Assembly (NCBI GenBank): GCA_037903475.1
Contig: JBAJFG010000431.1
Span: 29,158 to 93,157 of the forward strand
DNA length: 64,000 bases
Source: Ancylostoma caninum
Taxonomy: Eukaryota; Nematoda; Chromadorea; Rhabditida; Ancylostomatidae
Direction of reading: 5' to 3'
Below the pieces are notes generated by a model, which saw nothing but the letters and a program-made list of their open reading frames with translations, was not told the origin of the DNA and did no database searches. Shown in pieces: positions 37,101 to 48,006 of the stretch (position 1 is the first letter of the stretch; every line of letters starts with the position of its first letter). The translations under genes were made by a program, and so were the position numbers.

Positions 37101-40100
37101 CTCAATTCACCTTGCTTTCTACAGCATGGAATGTGATCCTCCAAGTCGTTAAATTTGAACCCTCTGCCACCGATTACCGATCGACTTCAATCGTGAACCA
37201 AACGGGTCTCAACTCGCTAGGGATATCAGTGACGTTTAGAGAGGGGCATTTAATGCTGAATGGGCAGCAGAGAAGTGGCGCTTTGAACAGGTCAATTTCG
37301 GTTTTAGAGTTCTGAACGCATATTTTGCGATATACAGAGGCAATCATCCGCAATGTCGCTATAGATGTGAGGAAGAATCACTACTGAGGCTAACTCTCAA
37401 CAATATGTAAGTTTAGCTAACGCCCTCCGTGCAAAACTCCGAAATGCTCGATATGAGGTGATCGTCTACTTTGGGTACGCTCGATTTTTCCACACAAATT
37501 TCACCGAAATGACAAGCAGAAAAATTGGATGTGGGCGTTCTTTCTCCTACCGATCAACGGGTACAGCGCAGTCATACACAGCTTGTTGAGTTTATTTCTG
37601 CATATGTTTCATAAACTTTATTCAAGACTTGCGATTGTGGGCTACAAATAGAATCATCTCAAACAAAGTAATTTTTCTTAGACATGGAGCTGAGAATCTG
37701 CCCTGGCTCTAGCGGCATTAATGTAAGATGAAAGGAGCTATGCAACCCGTTCAATGGTTCACATGGTTCGATAGAAGTAGTGCTTTCTGAAAAAAACGCA
37801 CCAACTTATTCGCCAACCCACTAGAACGACAGGAGTGTACAATTTTTTGAACTCATTCGTTCTTAGGTCGCTTAGTATGAAACGTCCGATTTTCCAAGTG
37901 ATGCCTTCGACAGCCAATATCTTCAAAATTTCAGTCTCTCAACTCTTTCTTCCTTTGCCAAGGGAAGATAGTTCCTTCCCTTAATTTCCACCCAGCTTGT
38001 TTCAAATAAGCAAGACACCATCTCGGGTGGAGAAAACTCGAGCAGATTCCTCCTGCTCATCATATTTTTTTCTCTTTCAAAAATCTAATTCCGAAACAGG
38101 TGTACGAAAAAATTTTGTTGATTCGAGCGGAATTCACTGGAATTCACACGAAAAATAGGCAAGTTCTGTTCGAATCTGCACTTCGCGTGAATTAGAGCAC
38201 CTTTCGCGCATTTTTCGTTTATTCTTCTGGAAAACTGGTTTTCCACTAATTATTGTCGTAGCGTTCTCACCTCCAGAAGTGAGCTATGTCTGAGAAAATT
38301 CCACGAGTCGAGCTCATAATTACAAAACTGGTTGGTAAATTTGTTTGTTGTACGTAAGCATTCCATGTTGACATAAAGAAGATACAATATCTTAATGTAA
38401 CCAGCTTGCCCCCAAAATTATGACCAACATCGGTCACGGAGGTAGGGTGCACGCGAAGATGCACTTCAGAACGCAGCATGTTTGTCCAGAGCTTACCTAT
38501 GCCGAGGTTGGCGTGCGTACTCGATCTGGTGTTGTCACACCGGCCATGTGCGCTTGTTTTCCAGCAGAATTCGGTTGATTTTTGTGCAAAATTTCAGCAG
38601 AACTAGCTCATTTTCGGCAAAATAACGCGTATATTTCGTAAGAATTCAGGAAATTATTCGAAAAATGCGCGAAATCCGCTCGAAATCGTACTCATTCTGG
38701 TCGAATTTTTTTGATCCGAGATAGGAGAGTCAAAAAGTAATGTTCGAGTACGAGTTTGAAGCTAAGTGATGTTTATGGTGAGAGCCTACTTGGTCTCGTT
38801 GGGAGTGAGAGTAACCACCGCTGATTGTAGAAAGATCTTGGGATCGGCGTTCAAATCCGCAGCGAAGTACCTGAAACCGAAATGTGAGTCCATTGAACGC
38901 TCAACTAATTTCACATGCTCTGTAGCACAAGCTCCTGGGCCTCTTTTAGCGGGATTTTGAGAATACTGAAACTCAACGGAATATCTGACATTAATGAGGG
39001 GTGTAAGGTGGTTTGGAAAAAAATAGCTCATTTCCCCGAGTGACATCTCTCTAAGCACCAGAAAAGAGATGCGAGAGAAGTGAGATGCTGGAGTTGTTGC
39101 AGAAACGTTCCTCAACTCCAAATTATCTGCAAGCCAGAATCTTCCTGGGAACTTTTATGAAACCCAATACCGATTTCTTCAAACCAGAACGCATCAGTGA
39201 CTTTAGTCAGGGTGAGCGTGTTGACACCCATACTAACGATGGGTGACTTTGTGTGGTGTTAACACGTTTACCCTGGGTAATCCCAACGATGCATGTGGCT
39301 CCAGCCCACAAGGGGCTACTAAAGACCCAACTGGGTTGTCAGTCCTCCCCAGCCAGTGTTTTCAAAGATGTGTTAGCTTACCATACTCCCTGCAACATTG
39401 CTGTGTTAAGTGGGCTCCATCCCTTGACTTCACTACAAGGATTTTCTGGTGATAGTGTAGCAGATTCGGTTGAACACTCATCTGTCAACAAAATTAACAC
39501 ACATAAAAAACTGTAAGAATTGCCTAAAAGATCGTAGAGCACACTGCCTCCTAGAGTGTTGACAATGGAACAGCAGCACTTACGGAAAGTATTGAGGAAC
39601 ACTAGGTCAGTGGGGTCGATGCAAAATGCCTGCAGTTGCCTGTAGATCTCGTTGATTGTCGGTTGGTCCATGTGATCTTCATCAGACCAAACGTACACTC
39701 TGAAAGTTTATGATTTAAAAATTCCAAGGACTTTTCAAATTCTCTAAAGATAAAGCCGATGTAAGTGACAATGACCTCCAGGAATCGCATGCGCCATCCT
39801 GGCCTATCACAAGGCAGTGCATGGAAATATATTCGTCACCGTTCTCCCATATGATTGTACCGGACCCTTCAAATGAGGCAGTGACGGTAAATAGAAGAAA
39901 AATGATGTGCGAAAGAAGTAGAACCCACAGTCAATCTCCGTCTCGTTGCCATCCAGGCGGGTGTAATTCGTTACCATCCGCAGAACAAACGGACTACTGA
40001 AGCTTTGGCTCAGCTGAGACTTTGAGCATTTGTTGTGCCTATGAAAAGCAGGTACTCAAGAGTAAATAGTTTCCCATCAGATATGGGAGAAGTAAGTATA

Positions 40101-43100
40101 TTACGTTTCGAGTGTGGGAAATTGCATCTAGGCGCCCGCCAGGCCTTTGTGCCTTCTTGAGCTCGAGGATGAAGAATCAGGTATGATTTGCAAGATGCGT
40201 GCAGTCACTCTAGAGTTTTATCGACTGACGGGAGTCACTCTAGAGTTTTATCCTCAGGTCAACGATGAGTTCTGTTTTTCGGAAAAGGGTAAAAACCTAA
40301 GGACTATTACCTAGAGGTTTCACACTTTTCCCGTCATACTTTATGTGCTACATACGTAAGTCATATAAACTGGAGGTTGAATAATGACTATAATAATAAC
40401 TAACGGTCGAAAGTAGTTCTGAGAAGCTAAAGACAGATGTTTTTGGAGGAAATTTAGAACGGCTTCACTGCACCGAGGAAGATGCTTGAAGAATTTCACA
40501 TTCGCTTTTTTTTTGGTGTGGGGGGAAGGGGGATTTCCACACCGAAACATTCTCCAGGAGACGTTGATCACAACGATGTGCGTGATTCCATGGAAAACTG
40601 CCGAAAAGTCCGCTCCCGAGCCTCAACTCTAGGATAGCCTGTGAGCGGAGCAGCGGGGTTGGGCCAAGGTTGGCTAAATTACTCCCGAAAGCACAACTCT
40701 TGGAGAAATTCAAACTCTTCGCGAGAATTCCTCATCAAATCCCTAATAGCATAAAAACTCCGCTCCATGGCGTGACGAGCAAGTGAGAATGCGAGGCAGA
40801 AACCTCCTAATCCTGCTTTGGCCTCTCCTACAATCTCCTCAAATATTGGTGCTCAGAAGCAGATTTTCGACAGTTCTGCACGGAATCACGTATACCACTC
40901 TGATCAGCAGCTACTGGAGATTCGTTTCACGCGAAAGTCTCAAAAACGATTCTGAGATGGAACAATGACTTCAAGATTCACTGTGGGGCAGCAAAGCCCG
41001 TACTGAAGGAGAGGAGTAAATGCTATGAGAAGAAAATCGAAAGACTCATGGGTCAGCGCGATCACAATAATCAATATTGGTGAAGTTTCCGAACAAAGAG
41101 GACATATGTATGTACTAGGAAGCAGGGATGTGCGTAACAAAAAATTCCATTTTCGTAGATCGTAAATCGTAAATTTTCGACAACCGCCGTAAATCGTAAA
41201 TCGTAATTGAGGCTCCGGGTACTACTGATAAGATCCAGAGAATTTCAGTTCGTTTCATAACAAAATTATTCTAAAACGGTCTGAGATATGTATCTGCTGC
41301 GCAATTTATCTTCACAAAACTTCGTCTTCTTATCCTTATATCAGAGTGATGACACTGTGATGAAGAGACTTTTTTCTCGGTATCTTAGGCGGGCTATGTA
41401 GCTCTAAGAGTGTTATTCGTCGCTGCAGAGGAGAAGTTTCTCTTCAGCTTGGTGTTCCTGAAGTCTACATGATCGACGGTCCTATTATTTTTGTTTCCGT
41501 GCCAACTAAGCCACTCATACCTGCGGGGCACTTAAATAGGTACCCAGTAGAGCCTGCAAGAATGAAGCACTGACTTGACACATTGGGGAACAGCGACTCA
41601 CTGTATAAGCAGGTAAAAAATTCTTGCTCTTTATCATCCTTGCTTAAGGGCGTTACCAATTAGTTCATGAGAGCTCGGTCAAGAGGAAAACCTCTTGCGT
41701 ACGAAATCATGCCGCAGTTGAAATCAGAAAAGTAAATCAAGGCTTTTTGACGAACGACAGATGCTTGCCGGACAGCTCGTACCACCGACGAACGCTCAGA
41801 CCACTTAGAAAAAGGGACTTAAGCATGCAGCTTTTGATGTTCTTGTGGCAATCCATGTAAAGATTTGATCTCCACGGATCTTCTCTGCAGAAGTGTCGAT
41901 GAAACCGGAACGAACCCCTTTTTTGAATATTGGATAGTACGAGCAAAGCTATGCGAAATCAATCCGAATATTGCTACAAAAAGCAAACACAGACAAATAA
42001 TTCATAGGCATATTTGCAGCCCTCAGCACAAGTGCTATGGCAAGGTTCGTTCCTTGTCGTTATTTACGACTTTGTTACGAAAATCTAGGCCATTTTTCGT
42101 AAACTGTAAATAGTAAAAAAATTGCCAAAAATGGCCGTAAATCGTAATTCGTAAATCGTAAATCGTAATTACGCACATCCCTGCCAGGAAGAAAGAGAAA
42201 AATAATACGGTGGTTTGAATTGTCTAGAGAACGTTCAAGAAAAACAAAAGATGCCAGTTCAGTGATTACAGGAGCAGAAGTTGGTTTGAATGTAATTCCC
42301 TCTGGACTTTGAAACTACTGGACCTTGTGGACATCGAGATAATTGAATGACTCGACCAACCATTTCCCTATGAGTAGGCGATATCACAAAATAAAAGTGA
42401 TGTATCTGAATTATCACAATGTTCGGTGTTTTCAGTGAGTCAAAATCTGACCTCATCAAACTATGATCATTCGGAAATCGAGCCGAAAGCGGCCAGTAAA
42501 ATGTCTAATTCATACCGTATCCATTCGCAAGTAGCTGTCGACTGGTTGACATAGACGCAACTGATATGCGCAATTTGTTCATTTACCAGAGCCGGATCAA
42601 TGTAGGCAGTCACTGTGAGCACACGAGGCTCATCCTTAAGAGTTTTATTTTGTTCACAATACATATTTAGCTTCGATCATTGAGGGGAGGGTGGCATGTG
42701 TCTCGAATGCGAAAGTGACCCACGAAGAAGGTGCTGATGTTAGTGATTGGCGTCTTCTGGTTCTCAACTTGACATTCGACATCCACGAATTCATTGTTTT
42801 CGTCGATCTTCGCGTGAATGAGCTTCTGGTCCTCATCCACGACTTCGTCACCACATGCAGCTGAATTCGAAACCTTAGGCACTTATCCAGCGTCCTGCAC
42901 TATTTAAGGTACACCTATTATGTAAGAATCAGGCAGCACTGAGCTTATGTATGAGATGTGGAATAGAAGAAGGAATCCAAAATGCTGGCGTAGAACTCAA
43001 ACTGAATTGGACGACATGCAAGGAGCGTTCTTTCCAACAGTTCTTCATATACATATTTGTATTATAAAAAAAAAGAAAGAGATGGAGAGGAGAAGATCAA

Positions 43101-46100
43101 TAGTTGTCATGAGCGGTAGTGCAACATTATGCTGTTCTAAGTATCAGCCAAGAATCAAGCTAGGGATCGAATTCTCAGCGAAAAAATGGCTAAAAATATA
43201 CAATAGAGCGAATTACTTACTGTAGGTGTCGAGAGTCCTGAACTGTAAGATGTCTATGCAGGCGGCATCTTCTATCAGCTTCGCTGATTTGAAGAGCTGA
43301 AATCCACATTGCAAGGGGAGGGTTTCTACAGATGTGCGTGGCATTTCAAAATAAAGTGAAACAGTTATATGAGACTAAAGACATTGATCTCGAATCCAGT
43401 GACCTTTTCTGCAGAACTCCGTTGCGAAAGAAGTTGTGTGAACGTTCATTCCTGCAGTGCACGGTTCATGTCTGCAGCTTTGATCACGTATTTCTCCGCA
43501 CAAAGTATGCATATTCGAGGCGTTGGTCACGAATCCAGTACGTTATCAGTACAGTATCTACACTTTTGTTACTATAGTACATGTGGTGGATAGGAGTAAA
43601 AAAGGTTACGTAACTCCTTTCGCAATGAGGTTAGCAGGAAAAAACAACAGGAAATCGCCGTTCTCGACTTAATATTAGGTTGTCGGGAAATGATTGAGAC
43701 ACTCCGAATTTTTTGCAGTCTTCAAACTTTTTCTCTTCTATTAGAAAAATTCAGGACATGCTGTAGTGATCATGCACGCCTATCACTTGGGGCCATCTAT
43801 CAGGGACAGTTCCAGCACTGCGGGGTCAGTAATCATGTTAATACAGGTCGAAGAATTCATCAGTCACTGGTCAAAAATCGTCAAAGTTGGCGAAGTGCGG
43901 CTCGACCAGGGAGAACTTCAGCGCCCAGGCAAGGTGTTATTTAGAGAGCACGATGTTGGGCAAGTGTGGCTTGTATGGCATCGTGGTCCGTGCTTGCTCC
44001 TCCGAGTGCCGATGAGTGAACAAAACCATTTGTGGGTGTGTTTTGTACAACAAAACGCACCCTCAAATACGTTGATGTCTTCGTTTGCCCAAGAGCACGG
44101 TCATCACTCTGATTTGACTATTGCAAATGTTGATGTTGCCCATCATGTTGCTTACCTACAACTCTGGTAGAAAACATCCTGCACTTAAGCTCAGGAGATC
44201 TGAAAATAGGAAAATGGCTTGGAGGGGACACATCGCCTGAAACGAAGCGTCACGAACAACGGCTCACGGTCGCATTGCTGACGACCCCGGTCCGAATGTC
44301 ATGATGATGTTGCTGTCCCTCTTGCTCGCATTGACGCTCCGCAAGAGCTCATGAAAGAAAATCGCACGAATTGGTTGCTCGTCCATTTTCGCTCCTAGAT
44401 AATAAATGGCGCAGCCCCACGTCTTTATATAGTCATGGCGAAGATGCTCAGAGGACAGGGTATCACATATTCACATACCATGGAGACAGGTCACGTGGGA
44501 GGGATACAAGGAAGAAATTTTGGTGAAGTGTCGCAATCATTTCCCTGCAACCTAATATTATTCTATCTCCAACTGCTATGCAGACAGCATAAATGCCTTA
44601 TAAATAAGAAACATGATTAAACAAAAACGGTGAACTGCTGCGCTATAGTGGAGGACGCAGGGGAGCGAGGCCCGTCCTGGGGAATGTGCGAATTTTCAGA
44701 AATGCCTTATAAGATGAAGGCTCTGTACCGGTGCATATTAAATATGTACATTAAATAGCTCATTTTCATTAATGCTTTTCAAATAATTTTCATAGGTTAT
44801 TTACCAATTAATGATTTTATTATTTCTATCTTCCCTCCGAGCCCCAAAAATGACGGAGTTTTCTCTCAAGACTCCTCTCCCGCCCACTTTCTCCGTCCGC
44901 CACTGCTGTGCGAGTAGAACGAATAACGTAAAAGAAATGAGAGATAGAAGTAGAAGAAATTGCTTGGAGAACCTGCAGGGTTTGTGGATGACGGGAGTTG
45001 CTCATAATCATAACAAGTTCCTCGTTCGGCATGCAATTTCCTGAAATTCTTTTTTCTCTGCCCAGGAAGTGGTTAGTCCACTTTGCCCACGAGTTGGTTT
45101 TTGTTGTTGGTTCGACAAAAATACCAGATGGCAGAATTTTCTCTACTGATTTACCGTAGCCGTCGTCCTGAGAACAGCCATAAATAACCATGTTCATCTC
45201 CTCATTTTGTTCACCCGAATAGTCGTGGTAGATTGCGCGTAGTCCCACTGCAAGATCTCAGTTGAATCCGCACGAATTTGCATTGGCTTATGCAAGCGAA
45301 GAGTTTAAAATGAATTATCACTTGAAAATAAGTGGCCATTCTCGGTACGTAGCTCCATAAAGTATCCGAGTTCTTTCTTTGTCCACACGCCGAATAACGG
45401 AGGCATACATGTACCATTTCTGAAAGCTGGTCCTTTTCTCACTCTCGTTTCAGATAATTTACGTAGTTAGCAGTGTCTATACTTGGTGAGAGCAGTACGA
45501 CACGAGCACTGTCATCCTTGGTTTGCTTGGTTATTTTCATGAATCCCAGCCCAGAATGTTCTTAGGGAGAAATGCTCCGAAGTTCTGTGCCTTTCAACAT
45601 CAACTAGAAGAAATCGAAAAGAGAAAAATTGAGTGTTTTAAACTTTTTTTCCCGCAATCTGATTGGAATTGCTCATTGCCTTCCTTCTTGTATCCATGCT
45701 GTCTTTTCTCTTAGCTCATTCCGAAGCCTGAGAACGACTTTACCAGTCAAATGATCCGTAGCAGTTTTCCCATTCAGATCTTTTTCACCACAACGCTTAT
45801 TCTCTCTTAGTCTCTGCAAGTTTTGTGCGAATTTCCATTGAATTCGAAACAGTGTGGGATTAATTATGTGGGATCGAATTCGACTGATGGATGGCAGCCA
45901 AGCAAAAATGTGCCGCTAACCCACTTGGGAAGTTTGATGGCAAGATACGAAAGCTACTCATGAAGCTGTACTGGTCCGCTCAGTTTTGCACATCTTTGCT
46001 GGTATTTTTCCTCTTCTTTGCTGAAAACGGCTTAAACGGCTCAGTAGAACTTAATCAATCGTCATGGGTGAAAGGTCCAACTTGACAGTGACAATGAAAT

Positions 46101-47927
46101 CATCGCCACGTGAAGCTCAAAGTTAACTCTGACGTAATACCATGATCAAAGCACCTGGGAAGCACTGAGAGACAAATGCGAAGTGGGATAAGAGCAATCT
46201 GTACTACGTCCGTGCGTTTAACGCGTGTGCGTCTACTTGATGAAGGATAGGGTGAGTCGCACCGCTGACGGAGCTCAGACGCACGCGTTTACTGCCTCGC
46301 GCACCTTCTTTTCATTGAGGATGTGCATGCCGCGTTGAACGGTTTTCATTTTAAAAAAATCCCTCGCAAATGAATGCGGGGGTCTGACGCATGCATCCTT
46401 GTATAAAAAGCCCTATAACCTGCCCACTACCGTGACGTGTCATTTCGGTCTTCACCTCATTGACTGGCATATGGATATAAACGTTACACTCTCAGCATAG
46501 TTGTAGGGAGTAACGTACAGCGATACAATGACGAATCAAATTAGAGCCGCGGAATCGAAACTAAGGAGGTGCATTGCGCTCAGAATGAAGTGGCTGGACC
46601 ACTTCATTTTCTTTTAAAGGCAGTGTGTCACCTCGTTTTCATCTCTGAGCATTTAGTAGGTTCTGAATCTCCTCGACACGCTGAATCTAACGGTATACAT
46701 AGGATGTTACACAACGGTCAATAAATCCACTTTTTAAACGTTTTTCGGCACAGGATTTGTAACAGTTTGCCGAGCCGAGTGGATGCGTGAAGCCGTTGAT
46801 CTTATCGATCTGACGCCTCATGACGTGTTGGCCAACGCTGCAGACGTGGCGAACAGCCAGCACAATCAAGGACCGCTCCGCCCAAGTGGTCCGTGAACTC
46901 CACTTCCGGATCCTCCGAAAACGGGGTTTTCGTCACTTTTCCGAGTTTTGACGTACATCATTGGAATCTGCGTGACGAGGAGGTCTAGTGCACGTTGCTA
47001 TTTACAACCTACGCAACGAGGTGACATACTACGTTTAAAGGCAGAGGGTCACCTCGTTCTGCCTGTTGGATTTACCATTAATCCTAGACCTTCTCATCAT
47101 GTTGATCCCTGGGATGTACATCAACAGGCACAGAAGCGACGAAATACCCATTTTTGAAAGGCTCGAACTGGATAAAAATTTGGAGCCCGGAGGCGGATCG
47201 CTCCAAGCTGTGCTGGCTGCCTGCCACGGCTGCCGCGTCGGTCAACGAGTCTTGGCGTGTCCAATCGATAAGATCAACGGCTTCACATGTCAACTCGGGT
47301 TGGCAAACTGTTACAGACCCCGTCCTGGAAGACGAGTTAATAGACCATTCTGAGACAATTTATGTATACCGTTGGAACCACGTCGAGTAGATGCAGAATC
47401 TGCTGTTAGCTGAACTACGAAAATGAGGTGGACCCCTGCCTTTAAGCCGCTCAATGGTAGCATTCCAAGTGAACAATTTGGCACAAAAGGTAATTAGAAC
47501 TGTTGTTCTAATTCTTGTCGAATGTGAGTTTTGTAAAACACGTATACAGGGGAGATCACTAAGATCATGAGAGGGTGAACCTGCAAGGGAAGGATACTTT
47601 GGGGGAGGGGGGGAGGGGGTTGGGTCCGACAAATCGGAGTGAGATGTACATTGTCAAGTGTTTAGTATGTACAGTTTGTGATGCTGATCTCAAATTCGTT
47701 TTCCTTCTTTACTGCAGATGTCTCTGTGAAGAGTTTAGTCTTATCTCCTTTTTTGAAGATAGGCCGCACGAGACTAGATGACCACAATGATGGGACTTCA
47801 CGGTGAAGCAGAAACCAGTTAAACATCATCGTTAGAACAGGGGTCAACCCTAAAGCGGCCTTTCTGAGGAACGTATAGGGAATATTGTCTGGAGAAGTGG
47901 AATTCCGCAGCGGTAGGCTGGAAAGTG

Positions 47928-48006
<79 letters not shown>

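Larger units (their letters stand above)
30161..38904 (-). other. Lipocalin-like module 3 (exons 10-13, residues 318-492)
   Basis: Opens with FGFRYFAADLNADP. The central strand is QVLYIDNQRAALYWCYNR, then NGSCLQHDVNFMI, and it closes near EPKCLANEV. The 3.3-4.2 kb introns on both sides of exons 11-12 hold mariner-type elements and an inverted repeat. The start of exon 13 (acceptor TGTGGAAG) is phase-correct but a poor match; CTCTACGCAG at 30278 is a better acceptor but out of phase. Confidence 0.55.
39584..42860 (-). other. Lipocalin-like module 2 (exons 7-9, residues 194-317)
   Basis: Contains IAHISCVYVNQSTATCEWIR followed by VYVWSDEDH and the closing helix QAFCIDPTDL, parallel to the end of modules 1 and 4. 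Its N-terminal part is acidic (GDEVVDEDQKL) and lacks an obvious GxW, so this module is divergent. The join between exons 7 and 8 uses donor GTGGGT and acceptor TTAAG, which is not a strong pair. Confidence 0.5.

Noticed and set aside
43766..44170. + strand 134-codon frame
   Set aside because: Antisense to the decayed mariner, which has TIRs and transposase words on the - strand.
45436..45545. Candidate extra exon (DDSARVVLLSPSIDTANYVNY) between lipocalin exons 2 and 3
   Set aside because: The only phase-correct donor leaves a 23-nt intron, too short to splice. Extending exon 2 to 50151 joins exon 3 in phase without it.
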